The notes: generated by a model not told the origin, from the sequence alone. Counted from the first letter of the stretch, positions 1 through 10,351 are shown. The stretch: 64,000 bases of DNA from Pectobacterium polaris (GCF_002307355.1 NZ_CP017481.1:2542001-2606000); one strand, 5' to 3'. Made by a program: numbers and translations.

Positions 1-1299
1 GCGCGTTGGCATATTGCCTTTGCTTTCTTCCGAAATATCGATACCAGTTCTCTCGCCGTAACCAAATTTGGTCATCCATTCTGACAGGCGATCGATGCCC
101 ATGTCATAAGCGACCTGATAGAAGAAGGTATCCGCGGACTCTTCCAGTGACTTGGTGAGATTAAGGCGGCCATGTCCCCATTTTTTCCAGTCGCGGAAGC
201 GCTTTTCGGAACCGGGTAATTGCCACCAGCCGGGATCGAACAGGCTGGTATTAGTGGTAATCACACCCGCTGTCAGGGCGGAAACCGCGATGTAAGGTTT
301 AACGGTGGAGGCGGGGGGATAAATCCCCTGTGTTGCGCGATTGATCAGTGGACGATCGGGGTCGCTTTGTAGTTTTGCGTAATTCTTGGTAGAAATCCCG
401 TCGACAAAGAGGTTGGGATCGTAACTGGGGGTGGAAACCATCGCCAGAATACCGCCGTCGCGTGGATCGGTGACAATCACGGCGGCACGGCTGCCTTCCA
501 GCAGTTTCTCGATGTAGATTTGCAGGCTCAGATCCAGCGTCAGATAAATATCACGTCCAGCCTGCGGTGGCTGTTCGTGGAGCTGGCGGATCACGCGGCC
601 ACGGTTGTTAACTTCAACTTCTTCATAGCCAGGCTTGCCGTGCAGCAGATCTTCGTAATGACGTTCAATACCTAGCTTACCGATGTCACGCGTGGCGGCG
701 TAATCGGCAATTTTTTCTTCTTTGGTCAGCCGTTCCACTTCTTTATCGGTGATTTTGGAAACATAACCCGTGACGTGCGTCAGGGCAGAGCCGTAAGGAT
801 AATAGCGGCGCTGGTAGCCTTTAACTTCAACGCCGGGGAAGCGATATTGGTTGACGGCAAAACGGGCAACCTGAATCTCATCCAGCCCGCTTTTTACGGG
901 GATGGAAGTAAAACGGCGTGAACGCTTACGCTCTTTTTCAAAGTTTTCCAGATCGCTATCGGTCAGGTCGACGACGGGGCGCAGGGCTTCGAGCGTATCT
1001 TTAAGGTTGTCGACTTTGTCGGGTACCAGTTCTAACTGATAGATAGTGCGATTCAACGCCAGCGGAGTGCCGTTACGGTCATAGATGATGCCGCGACTCG
1101 GCGCGATAGGAACCAGCTTGATGCGGTTCTCATTAGAGCGTGTGCGGTAGTCATCAACGCGCACAATTTGCAGATGATACAGATTAGCGACTAATACACC
1201 GGAAAGCAGCAAAATGCCCAGAAATGCGACCAAAGCACGACGCACAAACAGGGCGGACTCAGCCGTATAATCACGAAAGGGTTTACGTTCTACTTTCAT
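1..1299 (-). CDS. mrdA: Penicillin-binding protein 2, peptidoglycan D,D-transpeptidase (C-terminus beyond window)
   Basis: PBP2 cross-links lateral-wall peptidoglycan in the elongasome with RodA. The reading frame is open from an ATG at 1299 to the window edge, giving the first 433 residues of a protein that is about 630 long in enterobacteria. The start MKVERKPFRDYTAESALFV matches the family N-terminus, followed by one membrane anchor (about residues 21-42). The pedestal domain follows, then the transpeptidase motif SxxK as STVK with the active-site serine at about residue 331. The later SxN and KTG motifs lie outside the window. It is upstream of nothing else visible here: rlmH and rsfS precede it in the same leftward direction, 33 bases away, as in the E. 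coli mrd cluster. Confidence 0.96.
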   Translation of the reverse strand, partial: MKVERKPFRDYTAESALFVRRALVAFLGILLLSGVLVANLYHLQIVRVDDYRTRSNENRIKLVPIAPSRGIIYDRNGTPLALNRTIYQLELVPDKVDNLKDTLEALRPVVDLTDSDLENFEKERKRSRRFTSIPVKSGLDEIQVARFAVNQYRFPGVEVKGYQRRYYPYGSALTHVTGYVSKITDKEVERLTKEEKIADYAATRDIGKLGIERHYEDLLHGKPGYEEVEVNNRGRVIRQLHEQPPQAGRDIYLTLDLSLQIYIEKLLEGSRAAVIVTDPRDGGILAMVSTPSYDPNLFVDGISTKNYAKLQSDPDRPLINRATQGIYPPASTVKPYIAVSALTAGVITTNTSLFDPGWWQLPGSEKRFRDWKKWGHGRLNLTKSLEESADTFFYQVAYDMGIDRLSEWMTKFGYGERTGIDISEESKGNMPTR

Positions 1300-1332
1300 C
1301 CAGCGTTATTTCACAAGTTTCATCGTATCGCC

Positions 1333-1803
1333 TTACTCCCGATGGTAAGGGTGATTAGTCGTAATGCTCCATGCACGGTACAGGCTCTCCGCCACCAGTA
1401 CACGAACGAGCGGGTGCGGCAGCGTTAATGGCGAGAGTGACCAGCTTTGTTCCGCTGCGGCTTTGCATTCTGGTGAAAGCCCTTCAGGCCCACCAATCAG
1501 CAGGCTGACGTCGCGCCCGTCCTGTTTCCAGCGCTCCAACTGTTGCGCCAACTGCGGCGTCTCCCAGCGAGTCCCTGGAATATCCAGCGTCACAATGCGG
1601 TTGCCTTTGCCCACTGCCGCTAGCATCTGTTCGCCTTCGCGCTCCAGAATGCGTTTGATGTCCGCATTTTTACCCCGTTTCCCCGCCGGAATTTCGAGTA
1701 ATTCGAAAGGCATGTCCTTTGGGAAACGGCGCAAATAATCGGTGAAACCAGTCTGCACCCAGTCGGGCATTTTGGTGCCAACGGCGACCAGTTGCAGTTT
1801 CAT
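1333..1803 (-). CDS. rlmH: 23S rRNA pseudouridine-1915 N3-methyltransferase
   Basis: RlmH methylates the pseudouridine at position 1915 in helix 69 of 23S rRNA on assembled 70S ribosomes. The protein is 156 residues, the usual family length, starting [16 protein letters not shown]. An open frame extends 19 codons further upstream, but that would run into rsfS and has no family support, so the ATG at 1803 is chosen. The SPOUT trefoil-knot SAM-binding segment GGPEGLSPE is at about residues 103-111, and the C-terminus with [14 protein letters not shown] is typical. It follows rsfS with one base between the stop codon and this start, so the two are probably translated from one message. Confidence 0.97.
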   Translation of the reverse strand: MKLQLVAVGTKMPDWVQTGFTDYLRRFPKDMPFELLEIPAGKRGKNADIKRILEREGEQMLAAVGKGNRIVTLDIPGTRWETPQLAQQLERWKQDGRDVSLLIGGPEGLSPECKAAAEQSWSLSPLTLPHPLVRVLVAESLYRAWSITTNHPYHRE

Positions 1804-1804
1804 G

Positions 1805-2122
1805 CTAGCCCCACAGTTTTTCCAGTTCGTACAACTGGCGGCTTTCTTCTTGCATGACATGAACCATCACGTCACCCAAATCGACAACAACCCAATCTGA
1901 GGCGTTTTCACCCTCGACACCGAGTGGGATCAAACCCGCGGCGCGTGAGGATTGTACGACGTGATCGGCAATGGAGGCGACATGACGTGTAGAAGTACCC
2001 GTACAGATAACCATGTAATCGGTGATGCTGGACTTACCCTGGACGTTGAGTGCAACGATATCCTGAGCTTTTAAGTCATCGACCTTATCAATAACGAAGT
2101 CTTGGAGTGCTTGGCCTTGCAA
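1805..2122 (-). CDS. rsfS: Ribosomal silencing factor RsfS
   Basis: RsfS (YbeB, Iojap family) binds ribosomal protein uL14 and blocks joining of the subunits when nutrients are scarce. The 105-residue protein shows the family signature [14 protein letters not shown] at about residues 35-48 and the segment [22 protein letters not shown]. The first ATG at 2122 gives the standard length. It is followed almost without a gap by rlmH. In E. coli the cobC phosphatase gene lies between rsfS and nadD; here only about 200 bases separate rsfS from nadD and no cobC remnant is recognisable. Confidence 0.97.
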   Translation of the reverse strand: MQGQALQDFVIDKVDDLKAQDIVALNVQGKSSITDYMVICTGTSTRHVASIADHVVQSSRAAGLIPLGVEGENASDWVVVDLGDVMVHVMQEESRQLYELEKLWG

Positions 2123-2316
2123 AGGTTCCCCCTCAATGGCGTTTTGTCAGGAACTGACGAACGCGTGCGGCGCTGAATTGTTTAGGAAAAACGTGAATCA
2201 CCGAGTCATTGTCGAAAATTTTCGCTTTTCCCGGTGATTGAAACCAGCCGCGGAGTATATCACGCACTTTTGTCGAGTGGTACAAAGCCCGTGGCTGATG
2301 GACGGGAAAACCTGCG

Positions 2317-2976
2317 CTATTGGTACAGGCCGTGTTCGTTGATGTAACGGAGTACGGCGGGAGGTAATAAATCGTGACAGTCCAGACCTTGCTGTCGACG
2401 TTGACGAATGTCCGTTGCGGAAATGGTGACTAGCGGCGTGTCTGCTAAAAAAATCCGCCCATGCGGTTGCTGATGAAGATCGTTCGGCGTGTGCGTCAGA
2501 TGATCGTCCAGCCACTGTTGTAATTCGGGCGTTTCCAGCGTTGAGCGATAGCCGGGCCGAGCGCATACCAGCAAATGACAAACGTTAAGCAGGTCCTGCC
2601 AGCGGTGCCAATGGTGTAGCGTTAGCAACGAGTCCTGCCCGATGATAAAGCCCAGCGGCGCATCACCGCCTTTTTCAGCCCGAAATGCCTCCAATGTATC
2701 AATGGTGTAGGAGGGCGTTTGCCGTTGTAGTTCACGATCGTCCACGGTAAATAGCGGGTTGCCTTTGACGGCCAGCTCAGCCATATGGAAACGCTGCCGG
2801 GAACTGGCTTCGGGCTGCTGCCGATGTGGCGGAACATTATTGGGCATCAGGACGACCTGAGTCAGACCCACAAGCTTTGCCAGTGCCGTTACTGGCTGAA
2901 GGTGACCGTAATGAATCGGGTCAAACGTGCCGCCAAAAAACGCGGTCAGCGATGGCGCTGCGGGCGACGTATTCAG
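2317..2976 (-). CDS. nadD: Nicotinate-nucleotide adenylyltransferase, probable CTG start
   Basis: NadD adenylylates nicotinate mononucleotide to deamido-NAD in NAD synthesis. The nucleotidyltransferase motif [11 protein letters not shown] lies near the N-terminus and ISATDIR near the C-terminus. The only ATG upstream is at 3006 (229 residues), inside holA and without a ribosome binding site. A CTG at 2976 is preceded by GGAGG with seven bases between, and it overlaps the holA stop as CTGA, the layout of a classic ATGA coupling. It gives 219 residues, close to the 213 of E. coli NadD. I therefore place the start at CTG 2976, with ATG 3006 as the alternative. The enzyme call is secure; the start is not. 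Confidence 0.9.
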   Translation of the reverse strand: MNTSPAAPSLTAFFGGTFDPIHYGHLQPVTALAKLVGLTQVVLMPNNVPPHRQQPEASSRQRFHMAELAVKGNPLFTVDDRELQRQTPSYTIDTLEAFRAEKGGDAPLGFIIGQDSLLTLHHWHRWQDLLNVCHLLVCARPGYRSTLETPELQQWLDDHLTHTPNDLHQQPHGRIFLADTPLVTISATDIRQRRQQGLDCHDLLPPAVLRYINEHGLYQ

Positions 2977-3998
2977 ATGAATGCCTCCGGCAAGGCTTTG
3001 CCGCATAGCAGCATGGCAAGCGATTCCAATTCAGACCAAACGGACTGACCATAGTCTTGCTTTAAGGTTATTTCTACCTGCGTCAGCAATCGGACAGCCT
3101 GCTGTAGCTGCTGAAGAGAGAGCCGCTGTAATGCCTGAGTGAGCAGGTCACGCCGGTTTTGCCACACTTTTTGCTGATCGAATAGCGTACGTAGCGGCGT
3201 GTCTGACATGCGCCGTTTCAGCGCCAGAAGCTGTAGCAGTTCACGCTGTAGCGTGCGTAGCAAAATGACAGGTTCGCAATCTTCCTGTTTTAGCTGCTGC
3301 AAAATGTGCCAGGCGCGTTTGCCTTTTCCTGCCAGCAGCGCATCAAGCCAATGGAACGGTGTGAAGTGAGCGGCATCATTGACTGCGCTTTCCACGCGAG
3401 GCAGAGTCAGCTTGCCATCGGGATAAAGCAGCGCCAGCCGTTCTAACGCCTGAGACAGTGCGAGCAAGTTGCCTTCATAGCAATAGCAAATGAGCTGCGT
3501 GGCCTGTTCATCCAGCGTCAACTTCATGGCTTTCGCACGCTGAGCAACCCAGCGAGGGAGCTGGGCTTGTTCTGGCGTCAGACAATTGATATAGACGCTG
3601 TCTTGCGCCAGCGCTTTAAACCAGGCGCTGTTTTCCTGCGCTTTGGTCAGCTTATGACCGCGCAGAATCAGCAAAATATCGGGGTGCAATAATCCAGAGA
3701 GCTTAACCAGATTTTCACCCATCGCGGCATTTGGGCCGTTTTCCGGCAAAACCAGTAAGAGCGATTGGCGTGAGGCGAACAGGCTGAGCGCCTGACAGGT
3801 GCTGAAAATCGCATCCCAGTCGGTATGAAGATCCAGGATGAAGCTGAAATGCTCGCTGAATTCGTGCTGTTGAGCGACCCGTTTGATGCTGTCGAGACTT
3901 TCCTGCAGCAAGAGCGGGTCTGAACCAAAGACCAAATAACAACCGCGCAGCCCCTCATGGAGCTGCGCGGTGAGTTGTTCGGGGTAAAGCCGAATCAT
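2973..3998 (-). CDS. holA: DNA polymerase III delta subunit
   Basis: The delta subunit opens the beta sliding clamp within the clamp-loader complex. The protein is 341 residues (343 in E. coli), beginning [31 protein letters not shown], with the conserved N-terminal clamp-binding region and an AAA+-like middle domain that lacks ATPase motifs, as is normal for delta. Its start overlaps the end of lptE by four bases and its end overlaps the proposed nadD start by four bases, so lptE, holA and nadD look translationally coupled within the leuS-lptE-holA-nadD transcription unit. Confidence 0.97.
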   Translation of the reverse strand: MIRLYPEQLTAQLHEGLRGCYLVFGSDPLLLQESLDSIKRVAQQHEFSEHFSFILDLHTDWDAIFSTCQALSLFASRQSLLLVLPENGPNAAMGENLVKLSGLLHPDILLILRGHKLTKAQENSAWFKALAQDSVYINCLTPEQAQLPRWVAQRAKAMKLTLDEQATQLICYCYEGNLLALSQALERLALLYPDGKLTLPRVESAVNDAAHFTPFHWLDALLAGKGKRAWHILQQLKQEDCEPVILLRTLQRELLQLLALKRRMSDTPLRTLFDQQKVWQNRRDLLTQALQRLSLQQLQQAVRLLTQVEITLKQDYGQSVWSELESLAMLLCGKALPEAFI

Positions 3999-4549
3999 GA
4001 ACGCGTGGCGGCAGTCGTTGAATCGGTGGACTGCAGCCGATTTTTGACTTCCTGACTACCGTTGATGGTCAGCAACTTACGCACCAACTGCTGGGCAGCC
4101 TGCTCACGCATTTCCTGACGGACGATGTCCTGTTCGGCATCTTTCGCCAGAGCAGCCAGCGGGTTATCAAAGAACGTGCGGAACACCGTCACGCTGAGCG
4201 GATAAATATCTTCACCCGGCATCAGCACCTGCGCCTGCAACGTTAGCACCATCTGGTACTCCGCTGTTTTACCGTCCTGAAAAATAGAGACGGTATCGCG
4301 CGTTTCGCTTGAGCCCAGTACCCGCAGAGACGGGATATCCTGACGCGTCGCATCATCAACGATTTTCACATCGCTGAGACGGAGCTGCTCACGTACCGCA
4401 CGCGTTAGCGGACCATAAGGATCGCTGCTGTCGAGCACCAGTGTTTGTAACTGCGCAGGCACTTGTGTCGTGCCGCGCAGATGAAAACCGCAGCCAGCGG
4501 TGATTAACACCGCCAGCCCCAGCAACAACGTGAATAGACGATGTCGCAC
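3995..4549 (-). CDS. lptE: LPS assembly lipoprotein LptE
   Basis: LptE (formerly RlpB) is the outer-membrane lipoprotein that plugs the LptD barrel and takes part in inserting lipopolysaccharide at the cell surface. The 184-residue product has a lipoprotein signal peptide: basic MRHR, a hydrophobic stretch, and the lipobox ITAGC with cysteine at about residue 20 followed by GFHLRGT, the family hallmark. It lies 14 bases after leuS and overlaps holA by four bases, the same order as in E. coli. Confidence 0.97.
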   Translation of the reverse strand: MRHRLFTLLLGLAVLITAGCGFHLRGTTQVPAQLQTLVLDSSDPYGPLTRAVREQLRLSDVKIVDDATRQDIPSLRVLGSSETRDTVSIFQDGKTAEYQMVLTLQAQVLMPGEDIYPLSVTVFRTFFDNPLAALAKDAEQDIVRQEMREQAAQQLVRKLLTINGSQEVKNRLQSTDSTTAATRS

Positions 4550-4563
4550 AGTTCCTCCTTGCC

Positions 4564-7146
4564 TTAACCCACAACCAGGTTAAGCAGTTTGCCAGGGACA
4601 TAAATCACTTTACGAACTGTGACGCCGTCCAGATATTTCGCGACCAGCGGTTCCTGTGCAGCGCGTTCGCGAACTTGTTCTTCGCTTGCGTCAGCGGCAA
4701 CGGTGATTTTACCACGTACTTTACCGTTAACCTGAACAACGACCAGCTTGGAATCTTCAACCATTGCGCTTTCATCTGCAACCGGCCACGGCGCAGTATC
4801 AACGTCGCCTTCACCTTGCAGCGCCTGCCACAGCGTGAAGCAGACGTGCGGCGTGAACGGATACAGCATACGAACGACGGCCAGCAGCGTTTCCTGCGTC
4901 AGCGCGCGATCCTGATCGCTGTCCTGCGGCGCTTTCGCTAGCTTGTTCATCAGTTCCATGATGGCAGCGATCGCGGTGTTGAAGGTCTGGCGACGGCCGA
5001 TATCATCGGTCACTTTAGCGATCGTTTTGTGCAGATCGCGGCGCAGTGATTTCTGATCTTCCGTCAGTGTAGCGATATCCAGAGCTGTTACCGCACCTTT
5101 CTCTGTATGCTCGAAGGCTTGTCTCCAGACGCGTTTCAGGAAGCGGTTTGCGCCTTCTACGCCGGATTCCTGCCATTCCAGCGTCATTTCTGCCGGAGAA
5201 GCAAACATCATGAACAGACGCACGGTATCTGCACCGTATTTCTCTACCATGACCTGCGGGTCGATGCCGTTGTTTTTAGACTTCGACATTTTGCTCATAC
5301 CCGCGTAAACCACGTCACGGCCTTCGTTATCGACGGCTTTGACGATGCGTCCTTTCTCATCACGATCAACGGTTACGTCGGTCGGAGACACCCAGATACG
5401 TTCGCCGTTATTGCCCAGATAGTAGAAGGCATCGGCCAGCACCATGCCCTGACACAGCAGGCGTTTGGCGGGCTCATCAGAGGTCACCAGACCCGCGTCG
5501 CGCATCAGTTTGTGGAAGAAGCGGAAATACATCAGGTGCATGATGGCGTGTTCGATACCGCCAACGTATTGGTCAACAGGCAGCCAGTAGTTGGCGGCAG
5601 CCGGATCCAACATTCCCTGATCGTACTGCGGGCAGGTGTAGCGCGCGTAGTACCAAGAGGATTCCATAAAGGTGTCGAATGTGTCGGTTTCACGCAGCGC
5701 TGGCTGACCGTTAACGGTCGTCTTCGCCCATTCCGGGTTCGATTTCAGCGGGCTGGTGATGCCGTCCATCACAACATCTTCCGGCAGGATTACCGGCAGT
5801 TGATCTTCTGGCGTTGGGACGACGGTGCCGTCTTCCAGCGTCACCATTGGGATTGGTGCACCCCAGTAACGTTGACGAGATACACCCCAATCGCGCAGGC
5901 GATAGTTGACTTTACGCTCGCCGATGCCTTTTTCTACCAGCTTATCAGCAATGGCGTTGAATCCAGCCTCGAAATCCAGACCGTCAAACTCACCAGAGTT
6001 GAACAGGCTGCCTTTTTCTGTCATCGCCTGAGCGGACAGATCGGGCTCGCTGCCATCGGCATTCAGAATAACCGGCTTGATGGACAGATCGTATTTGGTG
6101 GCAAATTCCCAGTCGCGCTGGTCGTGGCCCGGAACGGCCATCACTGCGCCTGTACCGTATTCCATCAGGACGAAGTTGGCGACCCAGATAGCGACTTTCT
6201 CACCGTTCAGCGGGTGAATCGCATACAGGCCAGTGGCCATGCCTTTTTTCTCCATCGTTGCCATATCGGCTTCGGCGACTTTGGTATTACGGCATTCTGC
6301 AATGAAATCAGTCAGCGCTGGGTTTGTTGCGGCAGCTTGTGCTGCAAGAGGGTGACCCGCGGCAACAGCAACGTAGGTCACACCCATGAACGTATCTGGG
6401 CGCGTGGTGTAAACGCTCAGTTTCTCTTCGCTGTCCGCCACATCAAAGGTGATTTCCACACCTTCAGAACGGCCGATCCAGTTACGCTGCATGGTTTTGA
6501 CCTGCTCAGGCCAGCTTTCCAGCGTATCCAGATCGTTCAGCAGTTGGTCTGCGTAAGCGGTGATTTTGATAAACCACTGTGGAATTTCTTTGCGTTCGAC
6601 TTTGGTGTCGCAACGCCAGCAGCAGCCATCGATAACCTGTTCGTTCGCCAGTACGGTCTGGTCGTTCGGACACCAGTTAACGGCGGAGGTTTTTTTATAA
6701 ACCAGACCTTTCTCGTACAGCTTGGTGAAGAACCACTGTTCCCAGCGGTAGTAGTCTGGTTTGCAGGTCGCGACTTCACGATCCCAGTCATAGCCAAAGC
6801 CCAGCAGTTTGAGCTGGTTTTTCATGTAATCGATGTTGGCGTAGGTCCAAGGTGCTGGCGCGGTGTTGTTTTTGACCGCAGCCCCTTCTGCTGGCAGACC
6901 AAAGGCATCCCAACCGATCGGTTGCAGAACGTTTTTGCCCAGCATGCGCTGATAACGGGAGATCACGTCGCCGATGGTGTAGTTACGGACGTGCCCCATA
7001 TGTAGTCGGCCAGAAGGGTAAGGCAGCATGGAAAGGCAATAGTATTTTTCCTTGCCGGGCTGTTCGGTGACTTTAAAGGTCTGCTTCTCTTGCCAGTGAA
7101 GCTGGACGTCCGCTTCTATCTCTTCTGGGCGGTATTGCTCTTGCAT
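4564..7146 (-). CDS. leuS: Leucine-tRNA ligase
   Basis: This class I aminoacyl-tRNA synthetase charges tRNA-Leu. The 860-residue protein has the same length as in E. coli. The HIGH-type motif HMGH is at residues 49-52, the zinc-ribbon cysteines and the CP1 editing domain follow, and the KMSKS loop is in the segment [11 protein letters not shown] near residue 620. It is the first gene of the leftward leuS-lptE-holA-nadD group; its promoter should lie in the divergent gap with ybeL. Confidence 0.98.
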   Translation of the reverse strand: MQEQYRPEEIEADVQLHWQEKQTFKVTEQPGKEKYYCLSMLPYPSGRLHMGHVRNYTIGDVISRYQRMLGKNVLQPIGWDAFGLPAEGAAVKNNTAPAPWTYANIDYMKNQLKLLGFGYDWDREVATCKPDYYRWEQWFFTKLYEKGLVYKKTSAVNWCPNDQTVLANEQVIDGCCWRCDTKVERKEIPQWFIKITAYADQLLNDLDTLESWPEQVKTMQRNWIGRSEGVEITFDVADSEEKLSVYTTRPDTFMGVTYVAVAAGHPLAAQAAATNPALTDFIAECRNTKVAEADMATMEKKGMATGLYAIHPLNGEKVAIWVANFVLMEYGTGAVMAVPGHDQRDWEFATKYDLSIKPVILNADGSEPDLSAQAMTEKGSLFNSGEFDGLDFEAGFNAIADKLVEKGIGERKVNYRLRDWGVSRQRYWGAPIPMVTLEDGTVVPTPEDQLPVILPEDVVMDGITSPLKSNPEWAKTTVNGQPALRETDTFDTFMESSWYYARYTCPQYDQGMLDPAAANYWLPVDQYVGGIEHAIMHLMYFRFFHKLMRDAGLVTSDEPAKRLLCQGMVLADAFYYLGNNGERIWVSPTDVTVDRDEKGRIVKAVDNEGRDVVYAGMSKMSKSKNNGIDPQVMVEKYGADTVRLFMMFASPAEMTLEWQESGVEGANRFLKRVWRQAFEHTEKGAVTALDIATLTEDQKSLRRDLHKTIAKVTDDIGRRQTFNTAIAAIMELMNKLAKAPQDSDQDRALTQETLLAVVRMLYPFTPHVCFTLWQALQGEGDVDTAPWPVADESAMVEDSKLVVVQVNGKVRGKITVAADASEEQVRERAAQEPLVAKYLDGVTVRKVIYVPGKLLNLVVG

Positions 7147-7455
7147 GGCTGCCAGGGGTCCTGTTTAGTGAAGAATTGCTACGTGAGTAGCCTCTTCTGA
7201 TTCATAACAAAAGATCCGCATAGCATAGCCGTAAGCGGCGCGTGCAACAACACCCAGCGCCCGACTGAGGAATATTTCTGATCTAGGAACGACATACTGC
7301 GAGGCGTTGCGCAAATTGGCGACAATTTATCAGGCGTACCGAAAAAATAATCTAAAATAGAGACAGATAGGTAACGTATCGGTTTTGGCCAGATGTGCCA
7401 GACAGCGAATAGGCGTTCTTTATCACCCTTCAACCCGCTTAATTCAGGAGGAAGC
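7147..7455. other. Divergent intergenic region between leuS and ybeL
   Basis: About 310 bases with no convincing gene. It must hold the leftward leuS promoter and the rightward ybeL promoter. An AT-rich stretch around 7323-7362 may contain the ybeL promoter, but I cannot assign -35 and -10 boxes with confidence. A leftward open frame (7179-7457) crosses the ybeL ribosome binding site and has no codon or family support. Confidence 0.5.
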
Positions 7456-7938
7456 ATGAATAAACTAGCCCGCTATTATCGCGAGTTAATGGCTTCAGTG
7501 ACGGCTCGGCTGAACAATGGTGAACGCGATCTCGACAGTCTGGTGCTGAGCGCCCGCAAAACCTTGCAGGAAAGCTCGGAGCTGACGCAGAAAGAAATAG
7601 AGCAGGTGATTCAGGCCGTTCAGCGCGATCTGGAAGAGTTTGCCCGCAGCTATAACGAAAGTCAGGATGAGTTTACCGACAGCGTGTTTATGCGAGTCAT
7701 CAAGGAAAGCCTGTGGCAGGAACTGGCGGATATTACGGATAAAACACAGCTGGAGTGGCGTGAGATTTTCAAAGATGTGAATCATCACGGGGTGTACCAC
7801 AGCGGTGAAGTGGTGGGGCTAGGTAATCTGGTGTGTGAGAACTGCCATCATCATATCGCGTTCTACACGCCGGAGGTTTTACCACTCTGCCCGAAATGCT
7901 CACATGACCTGTTCCACCGCCAGCCGTTTCAGCCGTAG
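7456..7938 (+). CDS. ybeL: YbeL family zinc-ribbon protein
   Basis: This is a 160-residue protein of the YbeL (DUF1451) family; its role is not established. The N-terminal two-thirds is charged and helical (MNKLARYYRELMASVTARL onward). The C-terminus carries a zinc ribbon with CENC and CPKC pairs at about residues 132-151. The start at ATG 7456 is set by a strong AGGAGGA sequence six bases before it; the open frame extends 21 codons further up but lacks support. It is convergent with gltL, separated by a hairpin that can serve both. Confidence 0.93.
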   Translation: MNKLARYYRELMASVTARLNNGERDLDSLVLSARKTLQESSELTQKEIEQVIQAVQRDLEEFARSYNESQDEFTDSVFMRVIKESLWQELADITDKTQLEWREIFKDVNHHGVYHSGEVVGLGNLVCENCHHHIAFYTPEVLPLCPKCSHDLFHRQPFQP

Positions 7939-7957
7939 TTTGCTGGGGGCGGTAAAT

Positions 7958-7980
7958 AAGCGTGCCTTGCGGCACGCTTT
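7958..7980. terminator. Bidirectional terminator between ybeL and gltL
   Basis: A perfect nine-base-pair stem (AAGCGTGCC / GGCACGCTT) with a TTGC loop sits between the convergent stops of ybeL and gltL. It has short A and T runs on the two sides, enough to work in either direction but not strong. Confidence 0.75.
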
Positions 7981-7989
7981 GTCTGAGTA

Positions 7990-8715
7990 TTAATGCAGGA
8001 TTTTCGCCAAGAAGTCTTTAGCGCGTTCGGACTGTGGGTTATTGAAGAAATCATCCTTGCGGGTGTCTTCAACGATTTTTCCCTCATCCATAAAGATCAC
8101 ACGGTGCGCCACTTTACGGGCAAAGCCCATTTCATGCGTGACGACCATCATGGTCATGCCTTCCTGCGCCAATTCAACCATAACGTCCAGCACTTCGTTG
8201 ATCATCTCTGGATCAAGTGCGGATGTCGGTTCGTCAAATAACATCGCGATAGGATCCATGCACAGCGCGCGGGCGATGGCGACACGCTGTTGCTGACCGC
8301 CAGAAAGCTGCCCTGGGAATTTGTTGGCGTGTGCTGACAGCCCAACGCGCTCCAATAGCTTCTGTGCTTTGGCTTTGGCGTCTTCACGCTTACGTTTCAG
8401 CACTTTCACCTGCGCCAGCGTCAGGTTCTCGATAATCGACAGGTGTGGGAACAGTTCAAAGTGCTGGAATACCATCCCGACTTTGGAACGCAACTGAGCC
8501 AGATTGGTTTTTTTATCGTTAACGGCGGTGCCATTGACGGTAATTTCACCTTTTTGAATCGGTTCCAGACCGTTTACGGTTTTGATCAGGGTTGATTTGC
8601 CAGAGCCAGAAGGTCCGCAGACGACCACAACTTCACCTTTTTTTACTTCTGTGGAGCAGTCGGCTAGCACCTGAAATTGGCCGTACCATTTAGAAACATT
8701 TTTCAGGGAAATCAT
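7990..8715 (-). CDS. gltL: Glutamate/aspartate ABC importer, ATP-binding subunit
   Basis: GltL energises uptake of L-glutamate and L-aspartate. It has 241 residues with Walker [10 protein letters not shown] (about 32-40), signature [15 protein letters not shown], and Walker B with the following [10 protein letters not shown], nearly identical to the E. coli protein. The ATG at 8715 is chosen because it overlaps the gltK stop by one base (TGATG) and matches the family start [16 protein letters not shown] one codon earlier is open but unsupported. Confidence 0.97.
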   Translation of the reverse strand: MISLKNVSKWYGQFQVLADCSTEVKKGEVVVVCGPSGSGKSTLIKTVNGLEPIQKGEITVNGTAVNDKKTNLAQLRSKVGMVFQHFELFPHLSIIENLTLAQVKVLKRKREDAKAKAQKLLERVGLSAHANKFPGQLSGGQQQRVAIARALCMDPIAMLFDEPTSALDPEMINEVLDVMVELAQEGMTMMVVTHEMGFARKVAHRVIFMDEGKIVEDTRKDDFFNNPQSERAKDFLAKILH

Positions 8716-9389
8716 CAAACCGTCCTTTTTTTCAGGTAACTGACCAGCATTGAGGCAGTAATGCTGAAGAGAAAATAAATGAACCCGGCAAACAGGATCA
8801 TTTCAACTTGTGTTCCGTCACGCTCGCCGATGGTTGAGGCGGTACGGAAAAAATCAGCGAGGCTGAGCACGTAAACCAGTGAGGTATCCTGGAACAGAAC
8901 AATCCCCTGCGTCAGCAGCAATGGCACCATGGCGCGGAATGCCTGCGGCAGAATAATCAGCTTCATGGATTGCCAGTGCGTCATGCCTAATGCTAGCGCC
9001 GCGGAGGATTGACCACGTGACACGCTGAGAATACCTGCACGAATGATTTCCGAATAATAGGCTGCTTCGAACAGCGAGAAGGCTACCATAGCTGAAATCA
9101 GTCGAATATCGGTTTTCGGCGATAGCCCAAGCACATTTTGTAATAAGCTAGGAACTACCAGATAGAACCACAGCAGCACCATGACAAGTGGAACGGAGCG
9201 GAACAGATTCACATACAGTTTGGCAAACCAACTAACGGCCTTTATCGGTGACAGGCGCATCACCGCCAGAATCGTGCCCCAGACAATCCCGAATACCACT
9301 GCTGTCAGCGTAATTTTGAGTGTGACGACCATCCCCTGAATCAGGTACGGCATGCTTGGCCCAATTGAGCTCCAGTCAAATTCATGCAT
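8715..9389 (-). CDS. gltK: Glutamate/aspartate ABC importer, permease GltK
   Basis: This inner-membrane permease has 224 residues and about five membrane segments, with the EAA-type coupling loop in the region of [20 protein letters not shown]. It pairs with GltJ. The sequence follows E. coli GltK throughout, including the C-terminal basic tail. It lies three bases after gltJ and overlaps gltL by one base, so the three are co-translated. Confidence 0.97.
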   Translation of the reverse strand: MHEFDWSSIGPSMPYLIQGMVVTLKITLTAVVFGIVWGTILAVMRLSPIKAVSWFAKLYVNLFRSVPLVMVLLWFYLVVPSLLQNVLGLSPKTDIRLISAMVAFSLFEAAYYSEIIRAGILSVSRGQSSAALALGMTHWQSMKLIILPQAFRAMVPLLLTQGIVLFQDTSLVYVLSLADFFRTASTIGERDGTQVEMILFAGFIYFLFSITASMLVSYLKKRTV

Positions 9390-9392
9390 GAT

Positions 9393-10133
9393 TTATTTGC
9401 TCCCCATATTGCCCGGCAAACGGGTTTTTCGCTCAACGACCTGCATAATCAACATAATGATGGCATTGATGCCAACGTACGCCAGCGTTATAGCGGTAAA
9501 GGATTCATATGCGTGGGCGGAGTAGTCCAGCAGTTTCCCTGCCTGTGCCGCCATATCCACCAGACCAATCGTGGACGCGATAGCTGAGTTTTTTACCAGA
9601 TTCAGCATCTCTGACGTCAGCGGCGGAACGATCACGCGATACGCATTCGGCAGTAATACATAGCGGTAGGTTTGCGGCAGTGTCAGGCCCATTGCCAGAC
9701 CTGCTGCTTTTTGTCCGCGTGGTAAAGACTGAATCCCCGCACGCACCTGCTCACAAACGCGCGCGGCGGTGAAGAGCCCCAGACAAATCATCGATGACAG
9801 GAAGAATTGAATATTCGGGTCTAACTCGGCTTTAAACCACATTCCGATGTTGACGGGAAGCAGTTCAGGAACCACCAGATACCAGGTAAAGAACTGGACA
9901 ATCAGTGGGACGTTGCGAAATAGTTCGACGTAGCAGGTGCCAATACCCGCAAGAAAACGATTTGGGACGGTACGCAGGATTCCAAATAAAGAACCAATGA
10001 GAAAGGCGATAATCCAGGCACAGATAGATAATGTCACAGTGACTTGCAGACCGGACAAAATCCACCCGAGGTAGGTTGTGTTGCCGAAGGGGGCGGCTTG
10101 TAGAAATATGCCCCAGTTCCAATCTATTGACAT
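9393..10133 (-). CDS. gltJ: Glutamate/aspartate ABC importer, permease GltJ
   Basis: GltJ is the second permease, 246 residues, with several membrane segments and an EAA-type loop around GLTLPQTYRYVLLPNAYRVI. It begins MSIDWNWGIFLQAAPFGNTTYLG, as in the family. It is separated from gltI by 218 bases that contain a terminator-like hairpin, so expression of gltJKL is probably a read-through fraction of gltI expression. Confidence 0.97.
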   Translation of the reverse strand: MSIDWNWGIFLQAAPFGNTTYLGWILSGLQVTVTLSICAWIIAFLIGSLFGILRTVPNRFLAGIGTCYVELFRNVPLIVQFFTWYLVVPELLPVNIGMWFKAELDPNIQFFLSSMICLGLFTAARVCEQVRAGIQSLPRGQKAAGLAMGLTLPQTYRYVLLPNAYRVIVPPLTSEMLNLVKNSAIASTIGLVDMAAQAGKLLDYSAHAYESFTAITLAYVGINAIIMLIMQVVERKTRLPGNMGSK

Positions 10134-10146
10134 AACGAACTCCGGT

Positions 10147-10170
10147 AAAAAAAGGGTAGCGAAGCTACCC
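10147..10170 (-). terminator. Terminator between gltI and gltJ (partial terminator/attenuator)
   Basis: On the leftward strand the stem GGGTAGC / GCTACCC with loop TTC is followed directly by seven T residues, a good intrinsic terminator. It lies inside the gltIJKL operon, just before gltJ, which suggests that most transcripts stop after gltI and the binding protein is made in excess over the membrane subunits. Confidence 0.75.
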
Positions 10171-10317
10171 TGAAGATTGATGAGCGGCCATATTCCCGTT
10201 CAGTTTCAAACTACAGGCGTATTGTTTATTTTCCTGTTTATCGAAATTTCTCGGGCAACATGTGACGGGGAACGACCATCACATGCCTGTCTGTCCTGCC
10301 ACGAATCAGCAATCAGA

Positions 10318-10335
10318 GGGCAGATAGCTCTGCCC
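10318..10335. other. Stem-loop downstream of gltI
   Basis: An inverted repeat GGGCAG / CTGCCC with a six-base loop lies 17 bases past the gltI stop. It has no good T run on the leftward strand, so it may be a 3'-end stabilising hairpin rather than a terminator. The rest of the gltI-gltJ gap (10171-10317) shows nothing I can name. Confidence 0.45.
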
Positions 10336-10351
10336 TTATTCTCATTATTAA

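Noticed and set aside
2198..2581. 127-codon leftward frame overlapping nadD
   Set aside because: Overlaps the end of nadD in another frame; low-complexity Ser/Thr/Ala/Arg content; not a cobC remnant.
5107..7005. A 632-codon open frame antisense to leuS
   Set aside because: It lies fully inside leuS, has composition expected from the complement of a highly biased gene and no family features. The same holds for antisense frames in pgm (36534-37283), kdpB (43760-44662), asnB (22116-22907) and sdhA (62178-63053).
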